DNA of 64,000 bases, taken from contig CAJTIU010000007.1 in the NCBI GenBank assembly GCA_910576335.1, forward strand, positions 124,001 to 188,000, read 5' to 3'. Of this stretch, positions 28,602 to 38,058 are shown one piece after another. A program made the position numbers and the translations under genes. The DNA is from Lachnospiraceae bacterium. GTDB taxonomy: Bacteria > Bacillota > Clostridia > Lachnospirales > Lachnospiraceae. Within the stretch, counting starts at the first letter, position 1. The number at the start of each line of letters is the position of its first letter. Under the pieces are notes generated by a model that was not told the DNA's origin, made no database searches, and saw nothing but the letters and a program-made list of their open reading frames with translations.

Positions 28602-30197
28602 ATGAGTAGTATAAAAGAAACAATAGAAAATGGAAGAGCAGTGCTTGGTCTTGAATTTGGCTCAACGAGAATCAAGGCAGTACTGGTAGATGAGACTCAT
28701 ACACCGATAGCATCCGGCGACCATGAGTGGGAGAACCGTCTGGAGAATGGCATCTGGACCTATTCTCTTGATGACATCTGGAACGGCCTGCGCGACAGCT
28801 ACAGGAAGCTGGCTGCAGATGTAAAAGAAAAATACGGCATAGAGCTGAAAAAAATAGGCGCCATCGGATTCAGTGCAATGATGCACGGATATATGGCATT
28901 TGATAAAGAAGGAAAACTTCTCGTTCCCTTCCGTACCTGGAGAAACGGGATCACCGGACAGGCTGCAGAGGCACTGACAGAGCTGTTCCAGTACAACATC
29001 CCCCAGAGATGGAGCATTTCCCATCTGTACCAGGCAATTTTGAATGAAGAGGAGCATGTAAAAAACGTGGCATTCTTCACAACCCTGGCTGGCTATATCC
29101 ACTGGCAGCTTACCGGGCAGAAGGTGCTGGGGGTAGGCGATGCATCTGGCATGTTTCCAATCGACCCGGAGACAAAAGATTATGACGCAGGCATGGTAGA
29201 AAAATTCGACGCACTGATTGCAGACAAAGGATTTCCATGGAAATTAAAGGACATCCTTCCAAAGGCACTCACAGCAGGAGAGAATGCAGGAACCCTCACC
29301 GAAGAGGGCGCGCGCCTTCTTGACGGGAGCGGCACCTTAGAAGCAGGCATCCCGGTCTGCCCGCCAGAGGGTGATGCGGGAACCGGCATGGCAGCGACAA
29401 ACAGTGTAAAGAAGCGTACAGGAAATGTATCTGCCGGAACCTCTGTATTTGCCATGATCGTACTGGAGCATGAGCTTAAAAAGGTCTATCCGGAGATCGA
29501 CCTTGTAACCACGCCGGACGGAAGCCTGGTAGGTATGGTACATGCCAATAACTGTACATCAGACCTGAATGCCTGGGTCGGCCTGTTCCGTGAATTTGCA
29601 GAGAGCTTCGGGATCGATGTGGATATGAACAAGCTGTTTGGAACCCTGTATAACAAGGCGCTGGAAGGAGATGCAGACTGCGGAGGACTTTTGTCCTACG
29701 GCTATCTTTCCGGAGAGAATATTACAGGGGTTGAAGAGGGAAGACCGCTCTTCGTGCGTTCCCCTGAGAGTAGCTTTAACCTTGCCAACTTCATGCGCGC
29801 GCATCTCTTTACGGCACTGGGCGCCTTAAAAGTCGGCATGGATATTCTTCTGAAAGAAGAAAAAGTAGAAATTGATGAAATCCTTGGACATGGCGGCCTG
29901 TTCAAAACAAAAGGTGTCGGCCAGGGAATCCTTGCGGCAGCCATCAATACTCCGGTCTCCGTCATGGAGACAGCCGGAGAGGGCGGACCGTGGGGAATGG
30001 CGCTCCTTGCCTCCTACATGCTGAACAAACAAGAAGGCGAGACACTGGCAGACTATCTTGCAGATAAAGTATTTGCCGGAAACAAAGGTACGAAGATGGA
30101 TCCAGATCCCAAGGACGTGGAAGGCTTCGAGGTATTTGCCAATAGATACGTAAAGGGAATCGCAATAGAAAAGGCCGCACTAGAGAATCTGGTATAA
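28602..30197 (+). CDS. araB: L-ribulokinase (FGGY family)
   Basis: 531 residues. It phosphorylates L-ribulose to L-ribulose 5-phosphate with ATP. The actin-like kinase fold shows [17 protein letters not shown] at the N-terminus, the sugar-site region [34 protein letters not shown], and the C-terminal adenine-site [17 protein letters not shown]. This is the clostridial type, distinct from E. coli AraB. The function is supported by its place between araA and araD; alone it could be called a xylulokinase-like FGGY kinase. Ribosome site AAGGAGGG. Confidence 0.93.
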   Translation: MSSIKETIENGRAVLGLEFGSTRIKAVLVDETHTPIASGDHEWENRLENGIWTYSLDDIWNGLRDSYRKLAADVKEKYGIELKKIGAIGFSAMMHGYMAFDKEGKLLVPFRTWRNGITGQAAEALTELFQYNIPQRWSISHLYQAILNEEEHVKNVAFFTTLAGYIHWQLTGQKVLGVGDASGMFPIDPETKDYDAGMVEKFDALIADKGFPWKLKDILPKALTAGENAGTLTEEGARLLDGSGTLEAGIPVCPPEGDAGTGMAATNSVKKRTGNVSAGTSVFAMIVLEHELKKVYPEIDLVTTPDGSLVGMVHANNCTSDLNAWVGLFREFAESFGIDVDMNKLFGTLYNKALEGDADCGGLLSYGYLSGENITGVEEGRPLFVRSPESSFNLANFMRAHLFTALGALKVGMDILLKEEKVEIDEILGHGGLFKTKGVGQGILAAAINTPVSVMETAGEGGPWGMALLASYMLNKQEGETLADYLADKVFAGNKGTKMDPDPKDVEGFEVFANRYVKGIAIEKAALENLV

Positions 30198-30224
30198 CTA
30201 GGTATAGAAAGGAGCTGTTTTGAG

Positions 30225-30917
30225 ATGTTAGAACAGTTGAAAAAAGAAGTATACGAAGCAAACATGCTGCTTCCAAAATACAATCTCGTTACATTTACCT
30301 GGGGAAATGTAAGCGGAATCGACAGAGAAAAAGGCCTCTTTGTCATCAAGCCAAGCGGAGTAGATTACGATAAGCTGACCCCGGAGGACATGGTAGTCGT
30401 AGACCTCGAAGGCAATAAGGTAGAAGGCAGTTACAAACCCTCCTCCGACACAGCAACCCACGTAATCCTGTACAACCGCTTCCCGGAAATCGGAGGTGTG
30501 GTGCACACCCACTCACCATGGGCCACCAGCTGGGCACAGGCAGGAAGAGGAATTCCATGCTACGGAACCACCCACGCAGATTATCTGTACGGGGAAGTAC
30601 CCTGCGTAAGAAACCTCACAAAAGAAGAGATCGACGAGGCCTATGAGAAAAACACCGGCGTGCTCATCGCAGACGAATTCCAAAGCCGGGGCCTTGACTA
30701 CAGCGCCACACCGGCAGTACTCTGCAAAAACCACGGACCATTCACATGGGGGAAAGATGCCCATGAAGCAGTGCATAATGCAGTTGTATTAGAAGAAGTA
30801 GCAAAGATGGCGGCACAATGCGAGTGGATCAATCCAAAGAACAAACCGGCGCCTCAGGAACTGCAGGACAAGCATTATTACAGAAAACACGGCGCGAACG
30901 CCTATTACGGGCAATAA
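30225..30917 (+). CDS. araD: L-ribulose-5-phosphate 4-epimerase
   Basis: 230 residues, a class II aldolase fold. It converts L-ribulose 5-P into D-xylulose 5-P, the last arabinose-specific step. Metal-binding histidines lie in VVHTHSPWA and in a later [10 protein letters not shown]. Other landmarks are [23 protein letters not shown] and [14 protein letters not shown]. Ribosome site GAAAGGAGC. The operon ends in a palindrome that probably works as terminator. Intact. Confidence 0.97.
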   Translation: MLEQLKKEVYEANMLLPKYNLVTFTWGNVSGIDREKGLFVIKPSGVDYDKLTPEDMVVVDLEGNKVEGSYKPSSDTATHVILYNRFPEIGGVVHTHSPWATSWAQAGRGIPCYGTTHADYLYGEVPCVRNLTKEEIDEAYEKNTGVLIADEFQSRGLDYSATPAVLCKNHGPFTWGKDAHEAVHNAVVLEEVAKMAAQCEWINPKNKPAPQELQDKHYYRKHGANAYYGQ

Positions 30918-30976
30918 TTGGGGACGGGGTATTTTTAAAAATACCCCGTCCCAGATTAAAAATGACCTGTCCCCAT
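30916..30976. repeat. Dispersed palindrome, copy 1
   Basis: GGGACGGGGTATTTTT (30921-30936) and AAAAATACCCCGTCCC (30937-30952) form a 16-bp loopless palindrome. It is followed by AGATTAAAAATGACC and TGTCCCC, the same trailer as copy 2. It lies between the convergent ends of araD and the Fic gene, and may terminate both. Confidence 0.85.
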
Positions 30977-30980
30977 CTGC

Positions 30981-32057
30981 CTATTTTAGTATAAAGATAT
31001 ATCGTTTTCCCCGTCTCACCTTATCAAGATATCCTTTTTCAACTAAACCGTTAAGGAGTCTGCCTGCTGTCTGTTCCGAAACATGCAGTATCTTCGCAGT
31101 AGCTGTCCGGTTGATTTCAGTTCCCTTTCCCCGCTTCTGCATTTTTTCAATCAGAAGCTTTTCGCGCTCTCCAAAAGCATGGTCTTCTCTCATGGAGACA
31201 AGCATGCTTTCTTCTGCTATTTCCAAAAAATAGTCTAAGAACGGTGTGATATCAATCCATTTTTCGCCATTTACATGTATGGTTTCGGATTCTTTCAATG
31301 CCTGATAATACTGTGCCAGTTTTTGATTTATGGTTCGTGACAGTGGGAGATATCGTATTTTCTCCAATCCGCAATGATATAGATAAGACTGTGTAATTAC
31401 CCTTGCCGTACGACCGTTCCCATCGCAGAAGGGGTGTATATATGCAAAATAAAAATGAAAAACTGCAGCATTTAACCATGGATTGTACCTTTGCTCCTGT
31501 AAGAACAAAAACAGACGTTCCATATATTCTTTGATTTTTTCCGGCTTTGCAGGCGTGTGGATGATCTCCGTATGACTGCCAACATACACCATCCCATCTC
31601 TGAAAAGACTTCTTGACAAACGGGCATTTTCACATACGTCCTTCGTAATGATTTCCCATAGATACCGGATATTGTGAAGATCAATTGGTGTTTTATACGC
31701 ATAGTTCAAAGCATGAACCGTATTCACCACCATCTTATCATCCTTTGAGTAAGGATTATGATAAGACTTGCGGACATTTTCTACGGTTGTTCTTGCTCCT
31801 TCTATGGTTGCAGAATGATAAGCATCCAGCAAAATGATTTCTTTTGCCTTTTGACGCTGATCCAGGCTGTGATACAGACTTTCGATAGAAAGCAGACGCT
31901 GGCGCATCTCATCTGTCTGTACCATATAAAGTACAGTGTTTTCAAGCCCTTCTAAAGGGATTTTCTCTCTGTGTGAATTGCGAAAATCCAACTCCTGCCT
32001 CGCAGCTGTAATTCCCGATTTTTTCTTGATTTTTAATACTTCATAAGATTCATACAT
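30981..32057 (-). CDS. Fic-family AMP-transferase with C-terminal winged helix
   Basis: 358 residues. The intact Fic motif HPFCDGNGR (208-216) gives the catalytic His208. An N-terminal inhibitory motif SATIEG (82-87) of the (S/T)xxxE(G/N) type shows a self-inhibited, class II-like enzyme. The last ~70 residues form a winged helix (INRTATAKILHVSEQTAGRL, LVEKGYLDKVRRGKRYIF), probably for autoregulation. These enzymes transfer AMP to protein targets. The target here is unknown and no antitoxin gene is adjacent. Ribosome site AGAGAAGG. Confidence 0.92.
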   Translation of the reverse strand: MYESYEVLKIKKKSGITAARQELDFRNSHREKIPLEGLENTVLYMVQTDEMRQRLLSIESLYHSLDQRQKAKEIILLDAYHSATIEGARTTVENVRKSYHNPYSKDDKMVVNTVHALNYAYKTPIDLHNIRYLWEIITKDVCENARLSRSLFRDGMVYVGSHTEIIHTPAKPEKIKEYMERLFLFLQEQRYNPWLNAAVFHFYFAYIHPFCDGNGRTARVITQSYLYHCGLEKIRYLPLSRTINQKLAQYYQALKESETIHVNGEKWIDITPFLDYFLEIAEESMLVSMREDHAFGEREKLLIEKMQKRGKGTEINRTATAKILHVSEQTAGRLLNGLVEKGYLDKVRRGKRYIFILK

Positions 32058-32080
32058 GCAAAAGCACCTTCTCTCTTTAA

Positions 32081-32138
32081 TTGGGGACGGGGTAAAATTA
32101 ATTTTACCCCGTCCCAGATTGAAAATGACCTGTCCCAG
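32081..32138. repeat. Dispersed palindrome, copy 2 (variant centre)
   Basis: GGGACGGGGTAAAATT (32084-32099) and AATTTTACCCCGTCCC (32100-32115) form a 16-bp loopless palindrome whose centre differs from the other copies, yet pairing is kept. It is followed by AGATTGAAAATGACC and TGTCCC. The compensatory change argues that the hairpin itself is selected or is copied as a structure. It lies between the MBL gene end and the Fic start. Confidence 0.85.
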
Positions 32139-32139
32139 G

Positions 32140-33003
32140 TTATAGTTCGAATGTTTCCAGGTCGTCCGGCACGTACAGATTTCCCGAATAGTAGGTTTTC
32201 CCTTCTTTTGTATATAATTCTTTCCGGTTTTTTAGATTCTTTTCTTCTGTGTGGTACAGGATGAGATTTGGGATCTGGAGTTTTTCTGCTGTCTGGCAGG
32301 CTTCTTTTACGGTGCTGTGGTGCTTTTCGTAAGGCTTGAATTCTTCTGCCTCGCTGTACAGGCAGAATGCCTCGTGCATGAGCCAGTCGCTTTCTTTTAC
32401 AAATTCGTAGTCTTTTTCATTGTAAGGCTCATCGCCTGCGCATGTGAATTTTATGGCCTGTTTCCCGGCGGGATCCGTCTGTGATGCAGCGCCTCCCTGG
32501 GGAGGGCATCCGGGGGTATCCCGCAGGAGCGTCATTGTGAAGCCGAATTGTTTTGCTTTTGTAGAGTAAATGTCAAAAAATGTGGCTTCATTTCCGAGTA
32601 TGACTGCCCGGTCGCCGTGCTTCAGGGGGATGAAACGGATTCGCTCTCCCATATGTTTACATATTTTTTTCTGTATGGTGAGGTTCGCGATGGTCTGAAT
32701 GGTTTTTACCAGGACGCTGTGGCAGTAGATGCGGAGTTCTCCTTCATATGTTCCCTGATTCATTTTTGTTCCGATCACCCGGATCATCCATACGAGCCCG
32801 AGCAAGTGGTCGATGTGCTCGTGGGTTATGAAGATATCATGGATGTCGGCTGTCTCAATTTTTGTGTCTTTTAAAACCTTGAGGATGCGGTTGCCGCCGC
32901 CGGTATCTACAAGGAAATGTTTTCCGCCTTCTGACAGCGCAAAACAGGTATTATAGCGCTGCACAGCCATGGCATTTCCAGTGCCAAGTATTGTTAATTT
33001 CAT
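32140..33003 (-). CDS. MBL-fold metallo-hydrolase, RNase Z-like
   Basis: 287 residues. The zinc motif HEHIDH (61-66) follows a DTGGGNRIL strand. Further metal ligands are expected in RFIPLKHGD, ADCTGDE-like FTCAGDEPY, and HHSTVKEA near the C-terminus. It resembles the ribonuclease Z / arylsulfatase-like branch, but the exosite arm of true RNase Z is not clear, so the substrate is left open. It is 26 bases downstream of the HTH gene and probably in one operon with it. Ribosome site AAGGAGC. Confidence 0.88.
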   Translation of the reverse strand: MKLTILGTGNAMAVQRYNTCFALSEGGKHFLVDTGGGNRILKVLKDTKIETADIHDIFITHEHIDHLLGLVWMIRVIGTKMNQGTYEGELRIYCHSVLVKTIQTIANLTIQKKICKHMGERIRFIPLKHGDRAVILGNEATFFDIYSTKAKQFGFTMTLLRDTPGCPPQGGAASQTDPAGKQAIKFTCAGDEPYNEKDYEFVKESDWLMHEAFCLYSEAEEFKPYEKHHSTVKEACQTAEKLQIPNLILYHTEEKNLKNRKELYTKEGKTYYSGNLYVPDDLETFEL

Positions 33004-33029
33004 CTTTTTAGCTCCTTACGTGGTGTTTT

Positions 33030-33446
33030 TTACAGACATTCTTCTTCAAGTTCATAGAGTATATCATTCGTATCAGGTACGGTAAGTTTCCGCTCCAGAG
33101 CGAAAATGAGAACAGAATCCCGCCTGTTTCTGGCATCTAAGAGCGGCATCCGGGCAACTCTTAGATGCTGGGCTGTTTTCCGGACTCCGAGTTCCATTGC
33201 TAATGCAATGCATAGAAGCATGTCCCTGCCTGGATTTTTGATGCCACGGAAAACCTGGTAAATATACTCTCCTTTATAAGAACGGGTGACTACTTGCGAT
33301 ATCTTTAAATCTGTCTCTGCCAACAGGTTCTGGAGATGCTGGTATAATGTAGTGTCCAGGAATTCGTCCTGATTTGTATCAATATATGTGGAAATATTTT
33401 TGCTTTCCATGATTTCATGGATCAGATCTTCGGTCCGCTTTTTCAT
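33030..33446 (-). CDS. HTH-type (XRE-like) regulator, 138 aa
   Basis: A small basic DNA-binding-like protein: LAETDLKISQVVTRSYKG, IYQVFRGIKNPGRDMLLCIA and LGVRKTAQHLRVARMPLLD read as an XRE-like helical domain with an N-terminal helix. AAGGAGACC lies before the start. In relatives I have seen, such a gene sits opposite a Ser/Thr kinase-like gene. Here the opposite neighbour is indeed a kinase-like fragment at 33831, across a spacer rich in inverted repeats. Confidence 0.7.
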   Translation of the reverse strand: MKKRTEDLIHEIMESKNISTYIDTNQDEFLDTTLYQHLQNLLAETDLKISQVVTRSYKGEYIYQVFRGIKNPGRDMLLCIALAMELGVRKTAQHLRVARMPLLDARNRRDSVLIFALERKLTVPDTNDILYELEEECL

Positions 33447-33494
33447 ATTTCATCGGTCTCCTTTTTATTACGGTTCATGTGGAGTGCACGGCTT

Positions 33495-33528
33495 CGTGAA
33501 TAGTAACATTCACTCGTTACTATTCACG
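33495..33528. repeat. 13-bp hairpin with GTGAATAGTAAC arms
   Basis: CGTGAATAGTAAC (33495-33507) pairs with GTTACTATTCACG (33516-33528) over an 8-base loop. The arm word GTGAATAGTAAC also occurs at about 48272, and diverged forms lie near 52440 and 55345. Confidence 0.75.
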
Positions 33529-33597
33529 GACTAACCGTCTGCTCATAGTAGCAATTCGGGGTAGCATTCCGAATTTTGCTGCGCAAAAGCCGCCCCT

Positions 33598-33803
33598 CAC
33601 TCCTGCATCATTTTCTTACGGAATGCGCATTTCTGACCCATGAATAGTAACACATTCACTCTTTCTTTTCATCTTAACAGATAAAAAAGATTGCGACAAG
33701 GAAAATCTTGCTATAGAATGTAGTTGTAAAGAAGGCTGGTTACTATTCACGAGTCAGGAATGTGTATAAGCTGCGCATTCCGTAAGAAGATGATGCAGGA
33801 GTG
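33598..33803. repeat. 32-bp inverted repeat enclosing 142 bp
   Basis: The left arm 33598-33629 and right arm 33772-33803 are reverse complements with a single mismatch. Their inner flanks also pair (CTGACCCATGAATAGTAAC near 33633 with GTTACTATTCACGAGTCAG near 33740). The spacer has no gene. The element fills the divergent control region between the HTH gene and the kinase fragment and ends 28 bases before the kinase start. It could be a non-autonomous mobile element or a long regulatory hairpin. Confidence 0.8.
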
Positions 33804-33830
33804 GACAGCAGCAAGGGAGAGTTATGGTTT

Positions 33831-34165
33831 ATGGCTGATTATGTTGAAGAATACAAATTACAATGTTACAGGAAAATAGAGCCGCTGAATTCGAAAGAGA
33901 ATCTGTGGATAGTGGTGGACTCTGTGACAGAGAGCAGATATGTGATGAGGAAGCTTTCTATGCATTCCCAGGAAGTGTATCTTATACTGAAAACGATACG
34001 GCATCCGAATATTCTGGAAGTCGTGGATTTTTTTTCATATGGCGGCAGCCTGTATGTGATTGAAGAGTATCTGGAATGGGAACCGCTTTCCAGTGCGATC
34101 AATGACAGGAGCTTTTCCCGCCGCGATGCCTTTGCGGTCGGCAGACAGCTCTTAGAGGCTTTGTC
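33831..34165 (+). pseudogene. Ser/Thr protein kinase-like gene, N-terminal fragment
   Basis: ATG 33831 has AAGGGAGA 10 bases upstream. About 112 residues of an N-lobe remain (LNSKENLWIVVDSVTESRYV, RKLSMHSQEVYLILKTIRHP, NILEVVDFFSYGGSLYVIEE). They end where the catalytic HRD loop would start (GRQLLEALS). The frame then runs through unrelated sequence to 34316. No catalytic loop is present, so it is dead. Confidence 0.75.
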
Positions 34166-34693
34166 GGCGGAGAATGGCTTAGAGGGGTGTAACGGGTGTT
34201 TTGATCGGATTTGCCGGCTGTCCCGATGGATTTCGTGTGAAAACGGCAGTTCTTTATGCCATTCTGGTTGCGGCGGCAGTACAGATATCATTCGTCTGTC
34301 AAGGCGATGTATATGATTTCTGCCATTTTATTTATCTTTGGAAGTATCAGCCTGATGAACATGTTTCTGGTTGATTTCCAGAGCAGAAATTGTGAATTTG
34401 GTCTGTTTGAGGTTGTGGGAACAACGAAGAACCAGCTAAATAAAATGCTGGACAGAGAAATTGGGATCTATCTTGGCGGTTCGTTGGCAATATCACTTAT
34501 TTGCGGCAGCATTTTAAGCGTCATTGTATGCAGACAGCTGGATATGATGAACCATTGCATTACTCTGAAACTGCCATGGATATTTCTGCTGGCCCTGGCG
34601 GCTGTGTTGGCGGTCATATATTTGACTTTTTCTGTATATGCCAGGTCAGAACTAAAGAAAACAAGTATATTGTCGGCAATCAGAGATGACTGA
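34166..34693 (+). pseudogene. FtsX-type ABC permease, C-terminal fragment with a second membrane scrap
   Basis: The frame from 34241 to 34693 carries the last part of an FtsX/MacB-like permease: VKAMYMISAILFIFGSISLM, a long loop, then LAISLICGSILSVIVC and FLLALAAVLAVIYLTFSVY, ending SELKKTSILSAIRDD. In front of it, in another frame, is a short hydrophobic scrap (DGFRVKTAVLYAILVAAA). It has no start of its own. It is joined directly behind the kinase fragment. Confidence 0.7.
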
Positions 34694-34771
34694 AAAAATG
34701 GGCGGATCGGTATTGCAGAAAAAACAGCGTGATAGAGCAGCTTCGCATAACGGAATAGGAGATGGCGGGTT

Positions 34772-34903
34772 ATGACATGGCCTTTTGAGAACGATACCAG
34801 CCAGATTACTAAAAAGCTGGCAAAAGAAAGCATGAGAAGCGAGAAACGCCGGAACCGGATGGTGATCATCGCGGTCGCCCTGGCGGGTCTATTGACGGAG
34901 TGA
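34772..34903 (+). pseudogene. FtsX-type permease, N-terminal stub
   Basis: GGAGATGGCGGGTT precedes an ATG encoding MTWPFENDTSQITKKLAKES, then a basic stretch and the start of the first membrane helix (MVIIAVALAGLLTE, stop). This is the typical start of LytTR-linked FtsX permeases. The rest (about 700 residues) is missing. A following frame (34900-35052) holds another unassigned scrap (VIEKREAFLGKAAVSEVTPV). Confidence 0.7.
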
Positions 34904-35058
34904 CGGATGTCATCGAAAAACGGGAAGCTTTTCTAGGAAAGGCTGCTGTTTCAGAGGTCACGCCTGTTGCCAGTATGTGTGATATTCTGGATGGGGAAAA
35001 TGAACAGGAGGCAGAACTGGCTTTAGTCAAGGGCAGTACGCAGGCGCTTTAGTAATTC

Positions 35059-35100
35059 ACATTCCACAGCATTCAGAAAACATTTCACAGCAATTCGATT
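35059..35100 (+). promoter_or_regulatory. Paired 21-bp direct repeats, predicted LytTR operator
   Basis: CATTCCACAGC at 35060-35070 and CATTTCACAGC at 35081-35091 are 21 bases apart (two helical turns), on the same strand. A TATAAT lies at about 35123. The same pair with the same spacing recurs at 37150-37190. It lies directly upstream of the LytTR regulator remnant. Confidence 0.65.
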
Positions 35101-35141
35101 GTTTTGGAGCTTCAGGAAGGCTATAATAAAATATCTGCCTA

Positions 35142-35174
35142 TAGCAATGGCAAATTCTATTTGATTTTGCCATT
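35142..35174 (+). promoter_or_regulatory. Leader hairpin before the LytTR gene
   Basis: CAATGGCAAA pairs with TTTTGCCATTG across about ten bases, between the promoter and the GGGGAGG ribosome site of the regulator. It may attenuate or stabilise the message. Confidence 0.45.
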
Positions 35175-35201
35175 GGCTGTTGTGTACGGGGAGGTGGCGC
35201 A

Positions 35202-35775
35202 TTGATTCATATTGCAATCTGTGATGAGTTTTCTGGATATCTAGATGAAGGGTATGGATGGCATGGAAACCGCAAGGAGACTGAGGGCAGATAAATTCCA
35301 TGGATTCCTGATCTTCATCACGGTACTGAAAGAGATGGTATTTCAGTCTTTCGAGGTGCAGGCATACGATTATCTGGTCAAGCCGGTGGAAGAAAAACAG
35401 TTTGAGAAAACAATGGAACATCTGTTTTCTTCCATGCAAAATGCCGGCGAAGACAGCCTGCTTGTGCAAAAGGGATATGAGGGACGCATTGTCCAAAAGG
35501 ACGAGATTATTTTCTGTGAGATCATAGACCGGAAAATATATCTGAACCTGGCATCAGGCGGGGTTCTTGATTATTATGAGCAGATTGAGAATCTGGAAAC
35601 GAAGCTGTGCAGCCATTTTTTCCGGTGCCACAGAAGCTATCTCATCAATCTGAAGCATTTAAAAGGATATAAAAACGGAACCGCATATATGGATAATGGC
35701 AGAGAGATTCCCGTATCACGGCTGCGGAACAAAGAGTTTTCCGGAGTTGTTCTGCAGTATATGAAAAATATGTAA
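35202..35775 (+). pseudogene. LytTR-family response regulator with deletion and amber stop
   Basis: A TTG start (35202) behind GGGGAGGTGG encodes IHIAICDE, the usual first strand. The frame then changes and about 40 residues are missing before FLDI. An in-frame TAG at 35242-35244 follows, where relatives have Gln or Arg (LDIxMKGMDGMETARRLR). From there the rest of the receiver (Lys in YDYLVKPV) and a full LytTR domain (FFRCHRSYLINLKHLKGYKN) are intact to 35775. ATG 35245 could start a receiver-less protein. The partner kinase just downstream looks intact. Confidence 0.8.
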
Positions 35776-35833
35776 ATAATAGCTGTGAAGATATAGAACG
35801 GTTACAGAGGTTTTGCATATGGGGGCAGGTAAC

Positions 35834-37192
35834 ATGGCTGAATATTTGGATTTTTTAATGTATATATTTACGGATGTCATTGAGACGGTTTTCCTGTTAT
35901 TTTTTTTGGGAAAAATTCTGAAAAAGAAAATATGTCCGCCTTTTTACTTCCTGTTTGCAGTCTGCGCGGTGCTTGTCGGCAATGTTGTGTCGGCACGCAC
36001 GATCACAGGCTTTGTGGCGCTTGTTCTTCTGCTTTCGGCATGCGGGATTTTTGTCTGCCATGCGGATGTGAAGTCTTCCATTCTATATGCGGCTCTGGCG
36101 GTTGAAATCATGCTGCTCTGTTACGGAGTTGTGAAATCTCTGCTGGCTCTTCTACGCCCATGGATGCCTGCCGTTTTCCATGATACGGACGGTATTGCGT
36201 CCATGCTGGCCAGCGAGGCGATTTCACTGGCGCTGTCCGGTTTTTGCTATTATATCGTTTACCGTTATTTTTCCTGCTATTCTGCGGCGGAGCAGCAGCA
36301 AATGTTTCTGGTTATCATTCCAATCCTGATGATATTTATTATGAGTGAGTACATCAATACGATTGAATCTGAGTGGCAGTTTGAAGTTTTAGATGATGGT
36401 GGGGGCTCCAGAGACCTGTTCAGCCACTGGCAGCTGCTTGCTATGCATTTTTTGGGGCTTTTAAGCCTGTTCTGTATCCTGTTTTCTTATAAGAAACTGC
36501 AGCAGAATTTCTGTCTCAGCACAAAAATTTCACTGCTGGAACAGGAGGAACATTCCCTGAACCAGTATGTGGAGGAAGCAAAAAACCGTTATGACAGGAC
36601 AAAATCGTTCCGCCATGATATCCGAAACCATATCGCATTGATAAAAGACCTTTTAGCGAGCGGGAAATTTAAAGAAGCTGTAAGCTATATTGAAGATATG
36701 GATCATATGGCCGAAAAAATGTCATTTCCCTGCAGTACCAATAACCCTGTAGTGGATATCTTAATGGGAAACAAGCTGGGGATTGCAGAAAGCATGGGAA
36801 TCAGCGTGGACTGTTCCCTTCTGTTGCCATACCCCTGCGGCCTTAAGGACATGGATATCTGCATTGTCCTGTCAAATGCGCTGGATAATGCAATCCAGGC
36901 ATGTAAAAATATGACATTTCCTGACCAGCCAGAGGCATGTAATACGGGATGCCCGAATGGGTATATCCATGTATCCGGGCGTATTCAGGGAGATTTTCTC
37001 ATGATGGAAGTGGAGAACAGCTTCCGGGGAAAATGCTCGGTGAAAATAGGGACAGGATTATCTAATATAAAAGCGGTAGCTGAAAAATATAGCGGCGCCA
37101 TGAGCATAGAGACAAGGGAGAATGTATTTGTCCTGCAGGTGCTGCTTGTCATTCCACAGCATCCAGAATGCATCTCACAGCAAATGGATTAA
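35834..37192 (+). CDS. GHKL sensor histidine kinase
   Basis: 452 residues from ATG 35834 (GGGGGCAGG upstream). Six to seven N-terminal membrane helices are followed by a coiled segment and the kinase core: His in SFRHDIRNHIALIKDLL, N-box VLSNALDNAIQAC, and the glycine motif GTGLSNIKAVAEKY. The last ~18 residues after FVLQVLLVIP (QHPECISQQMD) are unusual because the DNA encoding them is a LytTR-type operator pair. The product itself seems functional although its regulator partner is broken. Confidence 0.88.
   Translation: MAEYLDFLMYIFTDVIETVFLLFFLGKILKKKICPPFYFLFAVCAVLVGNVVSARTITGFVALVLLLSACGIFVCHADVKSSILYAALAVEIMLLCYGVVKSLLALLRPWMPAVFHDTDGIASMLASEAISLALSGFCYYIVYRYFSCYSAAEQQQMFLVIIPILMIFIMSEYINTIESEWQFEVLDDGGGSRDLFSHWQLLAMHFLGLLSLFCILFSYKKLQQNFCLSTKISLLEQEEHSLNQYVEEAKNRYDRTKSFRHDIRNHIALIKDLLASGKFKEAVSYIEDMDHMAEKMSFPCSTNNPVVDILMGNKLGIAESMGISVDCSLLLPYPCGLKDMDICIVLSNALDNAIQACKNMTFPDQPEACNTGCPNGYIHVSGRIQGDFLMMEVENSFRGKCSVKIGTGLSNIKAVAEKYSGAMSIETRENVFVLQVLLVIPQHPECISQQMD
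37150..37190 (+). promoter_or_regulatory. Second 21-bp direct-repeat pair, inside the kinase 3' end
   Basis: CATTCCACAGC (37150-37160) and CATCTCACAGC (37171-37181) repeat the sequence and the 21-base spacing of the site at 35060-35091. The TAA of the kinase lies just behind it (37190-37192). The site would control whatever once followed; now the next gene is an acetyltransferase at 37289. Confidence 0.6.
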
Positions 37193-37288
37193 CCGCCCGC
37201 ATTTTGCAGCCGAAAAACGAAAAGGGAAGCTGTTTTTGTAAATGTAAAAAATAGCTGCCCGATCATATCAGATTATAGGAGGACAAAA

Positions 37289-37801
37289 ATGATTAAACTG
37301 GTCAGACCGACAGAAGCACTGAAAGAACAGGCATTGGAGTTCAAACAGGAATTTTTTGATAACGGGGAATTCGTAATTAACGGAAGTGAATTGCTTGATA
37401 AAATGGATGATTACAGAGAATGGTGCAGAATCATAGACGCAAATACGAAAGAGGAAACGGTTAATCCGGACTGGGTGATAACAGACACATTTTTTGCAGT
37501 TGATGGTAATGACAGAATTGTGGGAATCATTGATTTAAGGCATACGCTCAACGACTTTCTGAAGGATCTGGGCAATTGCGGTTACAGCGTTCGTCCGTCA
37601 GAAAGACGAAAGGGCTATGCTACGGCTATGCTGCGGCAATTATTAGATGTTGCGAAACGGGCAGGGATGAGCGGACTGCATCTTTCCGTGGAAAAGAAGA
37701 ATGAACCGTCGGTAAAGACGATCATTCGCAACGGCGGAGTATTTGAGCGCAGCTTTGAACTGGATGGGGAACAGGCAGATATTTATAGAATTGCCCTATA
37801 A
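37289..37801 (+). CDS. GNAT-family N-acetyltransferase
   Basis: 170 residues with TATAGGAGG upstream. The acetyl-CoA site is RPSERRKGYATAMLRQLL, followed by LHLSVEKKNEPSVKTIIRNG. Strand FFAVDGNDRIVGIIDLRH and the C-terminal GEQADIYRIAL complete the fold. It resembles uncharacterised acetyltransferases of the YjdJ / small-molecule type. The substrate is unknown. Intact. Confidence 0.9.
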   Translation: MIKLVRPTEALKEQALEFKQEFFDNGEFVINGSELLDKMDDYREWCRIIDANTKEETVNPDWVITDTFFAVDGNDRIVGIIDLRHTLNDFLKDLGNCGYSVRPSERRKGYATAMLRQLLDVAKRAGMSGLHLSVEKKNEPSVKTIIRNGGVFERSFELDGEQADIYRIAL

Positions 37802-38058
37802 ATCGGATTTTCTTATTGGTGCAATTGAAGAAGAAATCATTTTTCGCGGATATATTCAAACTCGCTTAACAGGAATTATCAGACAAGACCTGTTATGCTC
37901 TTTCTGTACAGCTTTGCTCTTCTTAGCTATGCACTATCCTATACATTGGGGTGTAGGTGGTTTTTCCTTAAGCAGCTTATCATTATATCATGTGATATGC
38001 TTAATAATATTACATTTTGTATGTGATTTTTATATAAGAAAACAAATTGTTTATGGGG
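37797..38058 (+). pseudogene. CPBP intramembrane protease, fragment
   Basis: Directly after the acetyltransferase stop, the frame carries the catalytic half of a CPBP protease (ABI family): IEEEIIFRGYIQTRLTG with the EExxxR motif, AMHYPIHW with the second-motif His, and a final helix (YHVICLIILHFVCDFYIRK). The front helices and a start are missing. Confidence 0.7.
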
